Shown here: positions 35,192-47,157 of the stretch, in pieces | Numbering within the stretch: position 1 is the stretch's first letter | How the letters are laid out: every line of letters starts with the position of its first letter | Assembly (NCBI GenBank): GCA_963920665.1 | Contig: OY987264.1 | Span: 20,936,906-21,000,905, forward strand | DNA: 64,000 bases | Direction: 5' to 3' | Origin: Straminergon stramineum | Taxonomy: Eukaryota; Streptophyta; Bryopsida; Hypnales; Calliergonaceae | Made by a program: the position numbers and the translations under genes | The notes under the pieces: model-generated | What the model was told of the DNA's origin: nothing | Database searches by the model: none | What the model saw: the letters and a program-made list of their open reading frames with translations, nothing else

Positions 35192-37822
35192 TGGATTTCA
35201 AAGTCGCACTAGCTATGTTAAACATCAGAGGGGCTGGAGTTGGAACTCGAGGGTCCCAAAAGTAGGTACACATCCACAAATTGTTTGAGAGAATGGAAGA
35301 GCCGCCTAAGGTGATCCTACTACAGGAACATTGGATGTCAGCAGCGCAATGCCAAAGGAGGTGCCATAGCCTCCCTTTTGCTGGTGGATTCAGAAGTTGG
35401 AATACAGCCATCCGAAATATAGGAGCAGTTGAGAGATGGAGAGTAGGGACGACCATACTAGTGGCGAAACAATTGGTAGGCAAGATCAAGCACTAGGGGA
35501 TTCTCTTAGACGGGAGAGCCCAGTTTCTGACGTTGCAGATAGAGTCAGCAAACATTGTTACTATCATTAACGTGTACGCCCCAACCACCTCAGCGGACAG
35601 GGTTGAGCTATGGAATATATTGGTGAACAGCAATATCTCGGGGGAGGGGTTCATCTTGGCCAGGGATTTCAACATGGTGGAGGCAGAAACGGATAGATTG
35701 GGAAGTGCACAGAAGTGCACAATGCCGAACAGGAGAGAGAAGGCGGCATGGTCTAAGATGATGCACCATTTCAGCTTAGAGGATACTTAGAACTCACATT
35801 ACATCTGGAAAACCAACAATCTGAAGTTCTCTTGGGACAACAAGAGAACTAGGCAAGCACACAGGGAAGCAAGGATAGACAGAATATACTTGTCGACTAG
35901 TCTATGCAACCAAGGAGGCAACTTGACCATGCACCCACATATTGCAATCTCAGACCATGCACCGATCCAGTTCAAGCTGTACCCCGGCACAAGCCCAATC
36001 CTTGAGCAAGAGTATTCGACATAGACACATTGCGCAAGTAGAGCTCCAAAAACAAGATAGTCAAAGCCTGGCAGACTGGGAGGAAACTGCAAGTAGGAGA
36101 ATCGTGGATGGAGTCGGTTTCGAACGCGCAGACAAGGGCGTGAGAGATAGACAACACTATCCACAAGGAAGAATGCATCCAGAGATATAAGGAAGAAAAC
36201 AGGTCAATCAGATAGTTAAAAGCCGCTAAGGGCCAGTTATAGGACTACCCTTGGAACAGCGTAGCAATGGAGCACAAAAATTGGGCGCAATCGACATTGC
36301 AGGACTTCACCCTGTAGAAGCTGGAAATATAGTACCACGCATTCGCAGCAAGATGGCTAAGGATAGGAGAGCACTGCACAAAAGAATATTTCAACGTTTC
36401 TAAGGAAGGGGAGAGGAGAACACACATCGCCGAGCTCACGGTGGAAGGTAAAGTAATAATCGAACAGGCCTCCAAAGCAACAGCGATCACAGATTTCTAC
36501 CAAGAGCTATACACGGAGAGCCCAGAGTCCCCAAAGATCCTGGCGGCACAGAGACGCATTTTCGGGGGCGTCTGTGAGCCCCTATTTCGTCACTGGGGAC
36601 TCACTTATCGTATTTTTAATTTTTTTGTGAAAATAAGGGTGGAAAATAGTATAAAAAACCCAAAAAAGAGTGTAAAACCAAAATAGGTGTGTTACATGCC
36701 AATATAGTATTTGGTCATATTTTGAGAGTTTTTACTAATTAGATTCAAATTTTACTTGTGAATAGATTAGAACCTAACCAATCATGGTAATTACGAGTTA
36801 TGAGCATACTAGGCTCAAAATCCTACATAGAAAAGACATCGCTTGGCTAATATTGGTTGAGGGAACCCTGGTGAGGCACATAGGTCAGTTCCCAGAGATA
36901 GGTTCCAGTTTCCCCATTTCATCGACGAAATAGCAAAACCCCAATTATTGGCTTGCAGATGTTAAAAATACCAAGATGGAACCGTGGAGGAATCTTTGGT
37001 CCAAGGAAGGTGACTTAGGGTTAAAACCATGCCCGGGAAACAACGGCGAAGTCAGTTTGTCAAGATTCCCACCGGTGTGGAAGATTCCCTAGCCATCAAT
37101 AATTAAATAAGGGAGTGGATTTTGTTCCCCTAGGCCGATGTGTAGAGTAAAAATATGAGCCTAAACATGTGTTGTGGGATTCCATGGGAGGTTCCGCAAA
37201 AAGTTTTGGAATTTTCTGATAGTCAGAAGATGTTGTTCCAAACGGTCAACTACCTAAACCTACAATGAGAAATTCCTAAAAATTCTCTAGGTGGTGGTAA
37301 AATCTCACTAAAAATTATAATAGCTTCTTTTATGTTAATAAGACGCTCCAACAAGTTTCAAGACATTCTGATAGTCAGAAGAACCCGAACTTGCAAGATT
37401 CCTCAACAATTGACAAAATTTAAAGATTACGGTGGAGTTGACTAGTGGATCGGGAGCATACAAAAGTGGAATGGGGTCAAAGATAGGTCTTTTCTTACTC
37501 CCCCACACCTACTTAAGAGCCTAGGCTAGTTACTTTTTTCAAAAAAGTCAAACTCCAAAAGTTGGGTTTTTAACCCTTTTTGGTGTTAAGTAGGCGTTAG
37601 CTTTCGTTGAAATTTTGAAGTTTGAAAAAGTGGTGGGGAGTTCCTTTACACTAAAAATGGCCTTCTGAAGCCAATGGCGCAATCCATTTGTGATTTGGAG
37701 TTAATCTTCAAAAGTTAGAAAATAGACCAGCTTAGAAAGTCAAAATTGGTAAATTAGGGTGAAAATCCTAATTGATAAGATTACCATGTTGAAATGAGAG
37801 GAGGTGGGTGCCCTTGAAAGAG

Positions 37823-37830
37823 TATATAAG
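37823..37830 (+). promoter_or_regulatory. TATA box of the LTR
   Basis: TATATAAG with GGCACTCATTCATCTCTCAA after it, a standard U3/R promoter layout in an LTR. If correct, the U3 region is about 1.25 kb and the element's sense orientation is plus. Confidence 0.55.
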
Positions 37831-38321
37831 GGCACTCATTCATCTCTCAAATCACCCCTTCTAGCCATTATTTTGGCTTTGTAAACACGTTGGTCCATTA
37901 ATTGTGGACTTTTGGCATTTTTGAGCCAAAGTTGTAAATGTGGTGTTTTTGGAGCATTTCAAGCTCCTTTTGTTGCTATTTTGTAAGCCTTGAAGGACAT
38001 TGGGGTCCCTTAAAGTCTTATGTGTTGTCTTTGTACTTGTTTTTGAAGATTTTGGTTGAAATTTGGTAGTATTTTGGTTGTACTAACTCTTTCTTTAGTA
38101 TATTTGTTATTCATTCAAGTCCTTGTTTAGGACTTGAGTATTGTGCACTAACTCTAGAGGATCTTTCCCTTATGACTAGCGATGCCGCTTAGGGAAAACC
38201 TCTAACTTGTTATGTTTATGATTCTTGTACTAATTTTTGTACTAACACTTTTTGATTCATTTTCCTTTAAGTTTTTTGTTTTTTTTGTTAAAATCTGTGT
38301 GTTATTTTTCGTGCTTATTCT

Positions 38322-38508
38322 AACACGGCAAAGCTTTGACTTTGGTTTTTAGAATTAGATAGAAATTTAGTAGGCTTTGAGGGAACACGGCGAAGCTTTG
38401 ACTTTGGTTTTTAGAATTAGATAGAAAATTAGTGGGCTTTGAGGGAACACGACGAAGCTTTGACTTTGGTTTTTAGAATTAGATAGAAATTTAGTGGGCT
38501 TTGAGGGA
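38322..38508 (+). repeat. 62-bp tandem repeat, three copies plus part of a fourth
   Basis: Units begin at 38322, 38384 and 38446; a partial unit begins at 38509. Each has AACACGGCGAAGCTTTGACT-type sequence, then TTTAGAATTAGATAGAAA, and ends GGCTTTGAGGG. Units differ at only a few positions. Isolated fragments (ACAGCAAAGCTTTGAAC at about 38574) continue the theme downstream. Confidence 0.92.
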
Positions 38509-38765
38509 AACATGGCGGAGCTTTGACCTCCAAAGTTTAGAAATTCTACATTAGTTGTCAAAAGTTTTCAACCACAGCAAAGCTTTGAACTTTAGAGTCC
38601 TAAAAATTTTCTCAAAAACAAGATTGTTAGAAAGTTCATCAAGTTAGCATAAAAAACAAAAACAAAATCTCATCACATTCTCTTTCTCACAAATTTGTTA
38701 GTTCCATAAGAACGTAGAGGGACGAATTTTCATAGAAGGTAGAGTAACGAATTCTCATAGAAGTT

Positions 38766-39005
38766 TTCTTTAGAATTTAAAAAACAAAAACAAAAACAAA
38801 AAACAAAAACAAAAACAAAACCAAAACCAGGGGAGCCCCCGGCCAGGAGCTGCTAGAGGTAGGGGAGCCTGGCCTGGAGCCACCTGAGGCTGGGGAGCCC
38901 CCCCGGTCAGCTAGGGAGCCCCGCCAGGTGTCGGGTAGGGAGCCCCCGACTAGAGAGCCCCCGGCTTGGCAGCCCGCCTAGGAGCCCTGGCACAAGAGCT
39001 CTGCA
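38766..39005 (+). repeat. AAAAC tract and GGGAGCC-rich block
   Basis: A run of AAAAC/AAAAAC units passes into about 170 bp of degenerate GGGAGCCCC/GGCC repeats, strikingly GC-rich in an otherwise AT-rich LTR. No long coding frame results from it. It may be an unstable, expanded low-complexity segment. Confidence 0.7.
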
Positions 39006-42000
39006 GGGGCCATGCCCTGCCTGCAAGCCGCAGTAGGGGCCAGGGGAGGAACTAATCCCCTCCCCTTTCAAGAAATTTGAAGTGCTTTTCATTTTTTTTC
39101 TTAGGAACTAAGGTAGAAGGTAGACTCAATCTAGGAGGAATAGAAGAGAGGAAGAATAGAGAGGTACCAAACCAAAACCAAACAAGTTTAAAGTAGAATT
39201 AAAATAGGTTAGCCATAGGAATAGGTTGAGAAGGAAACTATCATAGTTTGGACAAAAAATAGCAACCAATACTAATCTCACTACTCTTTCTCTCTTAGAA
39301 GTTGTAGCAAGTGCACAACAAGATTAGAAGTCACAAACTCAAAGTTGCATGAGAGAATGAAGGAGTACAAAAGCTTGAGTTTAGATAGAAATTAGATAGA
39401 AATCAAGAAAATCTTAAAAAATCGATTAGAACCATAGAAAATAGGATAGATTAGAAAGTTGCCTTGAATTAGTGGAAATCTTATCAAAAACCATATCTTT
39501 CCAAGTCAACTTGTAGAATAGAATAAGCAAGTTTATATAGTGAGAAGGGATAGAAAAAATCTCCGCTGGCCATTTTCCACTAACTTGTAATTAGAATCCA
39601 CTCTTTAAGCTGTAAGTAAAAAAATGGCAAATGAAGGAGAATACGATGATCTATACAACAACGTGCCAAATAACTTCCAGAACGGGGTAAGTTATTAAAT
39701 AATCTAAATTTTATTAATTTTCAAAGTATGTCGATGAATACAATTTTAGTAGAAAAGCCCCATATTGTTTAGGACTAATCTTTGTAAATTTGTTTGTTTC
39801 CAATAAGTTTTTTTTTACTTAGGATTTAGGAAAGAGTCCATTGTTTGGAAGGCTCAGTGGACAATGCTTTGACACCCGTTAGTAAATAAAACTAAGACAA
39901 AACAAAAAGAACCTGTTGTGGAAGTGTTTACCATGGGTGGGTAAATAAACACTCACAGCGTCCCACGAGACGTCACCAAGCAACAGAATTGTCTACTGCA
40001 GGGGGACATTTTCTTACCGGAAATGAGAGAAGCCATCAGGGAACTGACCTCAAGACATGCTGCCGGCGCCGATGGGATCCCAACAGACTTCTTCAAAGTA
40101 TGCAGGGAGGAGTTTGAAGAGGACCTACTCCAAGCAGCCTGTGAAGTAATGAAGACAGGCAGGCTTACACAGGCCCACAACACAAGTATCATTGCACTCC
40201 TACCTAAGGGGGGCGACTCCACATTTATCAAAAACTTTAGGCCGATTACACTTTTAGCATCATTTTATAAGCGAGTGGCCAAAATATTGGCTATTCGCTT
40301 ACAAAAAATTCTCCTAGACATCGTTAGACCTAACCAGACAGGCTTTGTGAGAGGCAGATGCATTATAGACAATATCTTCTTAGCACAGGAGTCAATCCAC
40401 TACGCAGAGGAGTCAGGTCAGGATTTAGTACTGATGCTATTAAATTTTGAAAAAGCATACGATAGAATCTCCTGGTCGTTCATGAGAGGGGTACTAGAGC
40501 AAAGGGGCTTTCATCCCAAGTTCATCTCAAGTGTGATGGCATTGTATGCAAACCCCACATCAACAGTCATAGTGAATGGAGAGGTCGGAGAGACCTTTGA
40601 GCTCATGAGGTCGGTGCATCAGGGCTATCCCTTGGCCCCATTTTTGTTCATAGTAGTTTTTGATGCACTGGGGTTCATGTTGGAGGACCCCAAATATGCC
40701 ATACAAGGCTTCTGGCTGCCATCTGGCCGCGAGGTCAAGGATGCCTCCTTTGCGGACAATACCTCCTTGTATTTGGGGGGAACCAAAGAGGATTTAGATA
40801 GAATCTCAGCGGTCTTAGAGTTGTTCTGTAAGGCATCTGGGTCCAAAATCAACTGGGACAAGTCTCACGCGATTTGGGCCTCAAAACAGTCGAGAAATTT
40901 TTAGTAGGGAGAGACAAATGGGTTAGTGTGGATCCCGGAAGGGGTAGGTGTGAGATATCTAGGCCCATTGATAGGGTTTCACATAGGCAAGGACATTAAC
41001 TCAACACCTTTGATTAAAGTCATTAAGAAAAAAGCTCAGATGTTGGGTAGCCAAAACTGTCTCCCAAGCTGAAAGGGTGCTGATTTGCAATCAGGTACTC
41101 TTAGCCACCTGTTGGTACTTCACAGCCTGCTGCGGGATGTCACCCAAAAATTGAGACATAATTAGAAGCCTAATAGCTCAGTACCTATGGATAGGCAGAG
41201 AGGAAACCAGGACCCCATCTAGAGTCCGGTGGAGCACGTGTATACTACCCAGAGAGGAGGGGGGGGTTAGGCTTGATTGACCCTTTTCTTCAAACACAGG
41301 CGCTATTAGCCAAACTCGTCATACGTAGTCTCACTCCAGGGAACGAACCTTGGAAGTGTCTAATGCAGTATAACATAGAGAAAGCCTGGCCATTGAGGGA
41401 TGCCAAATGGCACAGGTCCCACACCTGGCTACTATTTAGTAAAGGGATGAAGAGAGAGAACCACTCCTTGCTTGTCACAGCATATATAAAAGCATTCATC
41501 GCGGTCAGAGGGAACCTTATCCAGAGAGCTCCCGAGATAATCAACGAGATTATGAAGCAACCCTTGTTTAGGAATCCCCTTATTTTGGAAGGGAAGAACA
41601 CCACACTAGGTTCGGGGCCGAATTTCGGACTCCATCTATGGGCTAGAGCAGGCATCACCTCGGTGCAGCACTTATGGGACGAAGCCCAAAAAAACTAGAT
41701 CTCGGCGGAGGACATCTAAGGCAAACTGCCCAGATCTGGTGCAATCATAGAAAAATGGGCGCAGAAACAGCTTAAGGCCATCTCGCATATTCCTAGGGAC
41801 CCGAGAGCGTTCCCCCACAGACAGAAGACAACATGGCTGCAAGGGGAGAGAGATCAACGAATTTTCCTCCACAGCCAGGATGAGCAAGAGGAGTCGTTGG
41901 CAATCAGTTTCAGGAAAGAACTAGGTAGCGAGCGGCTATACAGAGAGCGGGAGCAGACTCACCTTCCGGTAGACAAATTTCACGCAGTTAGAATAATCTA

Positions 42001-42975
42001 TTGGGATGTGGACAAGAGAGTCTTCAACGACTATAATCCGAAGGAACCCCCTGGAGAGCCTCACACAACATGGCACTTCAAAGGAGAACGAATACAACAC
42101 CTTCCTTAGGACCCCGGGGAATGGAGTTGGGAGAAGCTAGGAAACATGGGACAAACACCCTTCTTCGCCTACACGATCAGAAGAGGGTACAGAGAGGGCC
42201 TTCGGCACAAGCAGGACACCTCAATAGGCATGCAGGAATTAATCAATCAAGGCTATCCATAAGGTCAGAGGAAGCTCATTTTTGACCTCATCTGGCACCA
42301 CACCAGGTCCCGTAAGCCTGCAATGCTGCTCTAGCAGATACTGAATTAGGGGATAGTTATTGGCGAGTGGCTCTCTTGGAGGGTCAAACAGGTAGACCAC
42401 GGGTGCCCATTATGTAAGTACAAACTGGAGATGTCCACACACCTGTTCTGGGAGTGCAAAATGGCGAGAGAGCTCTGGCGGAAATTTCATAGCTTTAGTG
42501 TCATCTTTAATGTTCCTAGACTAGGAAATTTTAAAGAAGCTCTCTTAGGTAGACTTAGCCTGGGCAAAGATAGGAAGCTGGGCAGATATGTATATGCCTT
42601 CCAACCCTGGGACATTCTCAAATCATTCTTGATTTGGCACCTCTGGGTTGAAAGATGTAACACCAAGTATGGCAAAAAAGAATTCAACTCTCACAAAGTC
42701 ATGAAAGCTGCATGGGACTCCACCATTCACACGGGCATGGCCATTAGGCAGGACATTAAAACCAAAATTCAGAACTTGGAGTCTAGGGAGATCATTCAGG
42801 GGCAATTCGTGAGTCTTTGGGCTCCCATCTTTTGTCACCCGGGACTTAGGACTTGGCAGTTTAATTTGCCTGACATGCTACAGTAGATTCCTGCTTGGCA
42901 GGTGCTTGTAATTTTTGCTTGTGTTTGTAATTTAGGGGGTTTCCCACCCCAGTCTGGGAAGTTTTTTTACAAAAA

Positions 42976-43598
42976 TTGGACCATTTCCTTCATTCTAGAA
43001 GCTAGCTCGTATTTTTCAATTTTTTGTCAAAAGCCAACCTGAAGAGTGAAAAAAATTTCAATTCAATCCTACATTTTCAAATTTGATTAGGCAATTTTCT
43101 AGATTTTTTCATTTCTATTTATCTAATTTCCAAAATGTGGAAAATGGGTCCGGTTTTATATTTTGGGGGGTAGTTTTCACTCCCTATTTTTTTCTGTAAA
43201 GTATCCTTCAATATTTAAGTGGGGATTTAATTTTTACTCCCTATTTTTTTTCTTGCAAATATCCTTGACAGGAATTGAACCTGGCCAAGCCCCTACCATC
43301 CTAGGGTCAAAGATGTAGCCTTCGGAAAATACAAAGATCCAAAAGAAGGTCCAAGTATTTTCTGGAGGCTGGTTAGTATGGTTAGTATTGTAAATCAAAA
43401 AATCTCGGTACCATGACTAACATCATTCTCAAGTGCCCTAGATGAGCAAGATGCATTACTCACACTAGGTCCACTTGAAGCATTCAAATACAAAGAAGGA
43501 TTAGCATACAAAAAACGATACTTGCTATCGTTCTTCCAAAGTAGGATAGCATCATAAATAATGTCATCTACATCTTCATCTGGGCCTTCTAGTGCAAT
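42976..43598. other. Spacer between LINE 3' end and hAT pseudogene
   Basis: AT-rich. It contains two similar phrases with ACTCCCTATTTTTTT at about 43179 and 43236. A minus-strand sequence matching a pol III B box (GGTTCAATTCC, about 43270-43280) is present without a convincing tRNA or A box. The left terminus of the hAT element should lie here but was not found. Confidence 0.5.
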
Positions 43599-45626
43599 TC
43601 ACAGCATTGCTTCTAGGTTTTTACTGCCCAACCTGTTCCGAACTCGGGTTTTAATTAAATTCTGCATAGTAAAAACACATTCACATGTCGTTGTTGAAAC
43701 ACATTGCACACAAGCTAACTTTGCAAGAACTAGAAGGTTAGGGTAACGAGCTTGCAAGGAATGATTCCACGTTATCATGCCCCATAAGTCCCTGAAATTT
43801 TTGTCACCCCATTCACTAGTACACTGGAGTTTAAAGGCAAGAAATTCTCGCTTACACGGTGCTGCATCAACGAGGGTAGGGAGAGAGAAGCCTCCATGTG
43901 AGCGATCCACCCCATAATGAGCCAACAAAGTCTCCAATTCTGCCACAAAGCAATTTTGCAAGCCCACTTGCCTAGAAGGCATGTTAGTAGGATTTAGAAC
44001 TTTAAAACAGGAAATGACATCATTATCCTTGAATCATGCATCTAATCCTGCACAAACTGCCTTTGCAAAAGACCTCTAAAAAGCTAACGCCTCTTCCAAG
44101 TCTGTGCCCAACCTGCACCTCTGCATTTCAAATCCATGGAACATTTTCCCCCTTACCTCAGATTGTAGCCTCCTTAAGTGACCCCCGTGAGGAACATACT
44201 CTGGCAAGATATGGTAACCAGTATCCTCATTGAACGTTGTTGCATTCAAGTCATGGGATTCGACAATGAACATCATACGAATTTGAGCAACCTCACTACG
44301 GACAATGCTACCAATAGTAGTGACATCAACAAACTTTATCTGAAAAACTTTAGACAACATGGCCAAGGAATGAAGAATGTCAGCTAGGAAGTATAAGATG
44401 TAAATATACTTGAACTGATTCAATTTCTCCAACACAGACTATGCCGCCCCTAAGTCGCTGTCTACCACATCTTGGAAAAAGCACAGTACCGATTCAAGTG
44501 AATCACACAACGAAGTGACTGCCTGCCAACGGCTTAGCCAATGGATCTTATGATACCACTTCATAGTTCTTTTAGCATCAAGCAATTCTTCCTGCAAAGA
44601 ACTCAATGCATGCTTACGTTTGTTGGACTTGTTGAAGAAAGAGGCAATTGAATTCAACAAGGAATCCACTTCATTTGAAAGAAACTTGCAAGCTAGTGCC
44701 TTTGCGGCATCTAAGGCTGCTAAATGAGTGCGATGAGCTATGCAGTGGCAAGAAAGGAGGAACAGGTTTACCTGGGTTCTGATTCTCGTTGCAACTCCGC
44801 CCTAGTAGCCAACCATGGTACTGGCTCCATCACTGCCAAATGCCACGAATTTGCAAAGATCTAACCCCTAGCTCCGGAGATGAGAGATGAGAGTGTCATA
44901 AATAACATTGGCGTCTTTCTTGCCGCCCTCTATTTGCAGCAAACCTAAGAAAATAGTTACTGGCACCCCTTCCTCCACTATCGTTGCAAAAACTACAAGA
45001 TGTCCAGTGACACTAATGTCAGTGGACTCGTCTACCATTATGCCATAAAACGGGGAGTTGCGGACTCTACAAATTATTTTGTTTTGAATTACTACTGAAA
45101 TGCACCAAATAAGGTCACTACAGGCTTTTTCATCCTGATACATACTAGCTGTGATTGGAGCTTTGATAGTTTTCAATAATTTACACAATGCAGGAAATTT
45201 TGAATAAGGGAGGGATTGCTTCCCTGTAAAGTATGCCGCTTGGCAAAGAGTCTGCAGTGCTTCGTCACAAGCACGTTGGCTATTCAGAATAGCCTTCTCC
45301 ATTGTTTTCACCCCACTATTTGATGCCTAGGCTAGCCACCTATGCTCAATTGATCGAGCATGGTCCAAAAACGCACTAACTTTGAAATTCTTAGACCCCT
45401 CTTTTGCATAGACTGATCTGCCCCCCTTATCCAGACAGACTTTGCAAAACAGTTTGCCCAACTCGGCAGAAAACTGCAACCACTCAAATTGGACAGACCA
45501 TTGTTCTTTCCATAGAACTTGTGCAATTTCAATAGGGGAAGGGGCGGTTTGATTTGTACCTGATTGCGGACTATCTGCTGATTTTGTGCTTTCACATGTA
45601 GAAGACAGCAACTCTGCCAAATCCAT
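43599..45626 (-). pseudogene. hAT-superfamily transposase pseudogene
   Basis: One frame of 676 codons begins MDLAELLSSTCESTKSADSP. Recognisable: an N-terminal zinc-finger-like region (LGKLFCKVCLDKGGRSVY); a transposase core with SPFYGIMVDESTDISV, the catalytic-Asp region; FGSDGASTMVGY; a region with WLSRWQAVTSL; and a C-terminal dimerisation domain (YPNLLVLAKLACVQCVSTTT, then CECVF). About seven in-frame stops, mostly TAG, interrupt it, but no frameshift is apparent. The domain order matches DUF4371-containing hAT proteins like those domesticated in animals, here decayed. A possible 5' terminus, CAGGGTTTGGGG read on the minus strand, lies at 46622. Confidence 0.85.
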
Positions 45627-47157
45627 TTCATGAGACTTCCCGAAAAAATGATCACAAATTGATTTTTGTCACTTAGCCATGGAGGGACCCTACAAGAATT
45701 AGCAAGCAAGTCATTAGAAGTAGCAGCAATACAACCCTAAAACACAACCAAATAACACAAAGCTACAAACAAGTCAAAATGCATTCAAAGAAAAAATAAT
45801 AGGAAACATAATTTTTGAAACCATCAGTTTCAAAAAAACTCATTGTATGCAAATGAAGACAAAATGCATAAATAAAACTCACCATAAACCAAAAATGTTG
45901 ATGTAGCCTTCAAGCAAATGAACCTAATTTGAAGTCACAGATTGCACAATTGAAGCGTAGATGCACAAAAGTGCAACAAACTTGCATGTAAAACCACAAG
46001 CGAAGGAACCACAGCAAGTCCAGAATACTGATCACCAATGAACCTCAATTGCAAGGATGAACTAGAGCTGAAATCAATTGCATGCCAAAGAGCGCAAATG
46101 CACAATTGCAACCAGGTCGCTCAACTTGTGCTTCACTGATCACCACATTCAATTCCCAAAAGAATTGTGATCCACCCAAAGTGTAATGCAGCACCAGCAA
46201 CAATTGCTGAATGCGCCCTAATTGAGTAACGCCTGTAATAGCAAGTAAACGAGTAGCAATTGAAGAAGGTGACACCAACAACCGAGCACAATAAGCGAGC
46301 AACAACGCCAACAATCGAGAAACGCAGCAACATGCTAATGTGAGGAAGCACTAGCAAATATAGGTGAGCATTGAGCAACAATTGAAAAATGATGCAGCAT
46401 ATGTGCACCAGAGTAGCAATTAAACAATCCGAGAAGGCAAGAACAAGTGGGTGGTGACGGCGGGAGAATTGAGAAGATGCGCGCTCGACAACGACTGATT
46501 GTTGACTGCATGAGTTAAAAATCGCGCGACAGCAACTGAGACTGAGAGAGGTGACTGAGACTCTCAATGAACATTGAGAAGTGACATGAGCCCCCAGCCC
46601 CCCCCCAAAGCCCCAAACCCTGGAAATTTGGAATCCATCAACGGCTCACATCTGCATGGCAGACGGCATTGATCAACGGTACTAGTACATTTATGTGATC
46701 AATAAATGCCAGTTACTTCACAAAATTTTGTGAATTAAACCCCCTCCAAAGTACTTAAAGCCAATTAATTCAAATGCCTTACCAATTACCACGAAGGGTA
46801 AATGGATCATTTATAATTTAGTATTATAGTTTTGTACATTACTTGAGTCTCTATTATTTTCCTATGTACACATTAGAAACATTTCCTATAAAGTAGGTGC
46901 TCAGTTGGCTACCCGCCAGGAAAAAGGCCATTAAATCCGTAATTTTCCTACATACTCCAAGGGCGGACGGCCAAAATGCCGAGATTTAATTTTTCTACCC
47001 AGTCCATTTCTGGATATCTCCTTTTTCCATCGGATCTTCATCCTAAACATTTCCATGTCATTCGGAAATCTTCAAAAAAATTCGGCTAGGTTGTAACTAA
47101 ATGCCAGTATTCCCTGCACATTGTTTCGCACCTCCGCCCAACCCCTCGTGGCTTTCA
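45627..47157. other. Upstream part of the hAT element and flank
   Basis: 45900-46570 is rich in GCAAC/CAATTG phrases and codes for nothing recognisable in either strand. From about 46570 to 46622 there are C-runs, ending in a possible hAT terminus. 46623-47157 is unassigned DNA inside the 14-bp-bounded insertion. Confidence 0.5.

Larger units (their letters stand above)
36573..39957. mobile_element. 3.4-kb solo LTR inserted in LINE ORF2
   Basis: Begins TGTGAG and ends CTCACA, the inverted TG...CA ends of an LTR. Exact GCGTC duplications lie on both sides (36568-36572 and 39958-39962). There is no gag or pol frame and no second internal copy of the ends, so this reads as a single long terminal repeat left by LTR-LTR recombination. 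A TATATAAG box (37823) gives a promoter within it. It carries a 62-bp tandem array and a GC-rich GGGAGCC-type block. A very large terminal-repeat element without genes is the alternative. Confidence 0.82.
35191..42886 (+). pseudogene. LINE ORF2 (endonuclease and reverse transcriptase), interrupted
   Basis: The endonuclease part has LNIRGAG, LLQEHWMS, INVYAPTT, ARDFNMVE and ISDHAPI in order, as in AP-like endonucleases. The reverse-transcriptase part (40023-40904) has ADGIPTDFFK, LLPKGGD, FRPITLL, QTGFVRGRCI and FEKAYDRISW. The catalytic box reads FADNTSLYL, with Asn in place of the second Asp, and the QGCPLAP motif reads QGYPLAP. A C-terminal HLFWECKMARELW segment is the LINE zinc-binding domain. 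In-frame stops (mostly TAG) and frameshifts occur. Removing the LTR at 36573-39957 with one 5-bp duplication brings the flanking frames (36441 and 40023) into register. Confidence 0.88.
31761..42975 (+). mobile_element. L1-type LINE, degenerate, carrying a solo LTR
   Basis: Order: about 970 bp of 5' region, ORF1 (32732-35191) with a CCHC knuckle, then ORF2 with an AP endonuclease, a reverse transcriptase and a C-terminal zinc-binding segment, ending near a GGGTTTCCCACCCCAGTCT block and a T-rich tract. It begins exactly where copy B of the 2OG-like segment breaks off, after CAGCAAGGTCTGAA. The matching 14-bp copy is at 47158, beyond a hAT pseudogene. If the LINE made that duplication, about 4.2 kb was added near its 3' end later. 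A 3.4-kb LTR sits inside ORF2. Both frames contain stop codons, so the element is dead. Confidence 0.85.

Noticed and set aside
38322..38600. CRISPR-like array (regular 62-bp repeats)
   Set aside because: Repeats are contiguous with no unique spacers and lie within an LTR of a plant genome; ordinary tandem repeat.
43262..43290. Possible tRNA or SINE (B-box-like GGTTCAATTCC on the minus strand)
   Set aside because: No A box at proper spacing and no cloverleaf arms found by inspection.
46133..46567. 144-codon minus-strand Cys/Ser/Leu-rich frame
   Set aside because: Arises from GCAAC/CAATTG phrases in the hAT 5' region; no family, no splice or start context.
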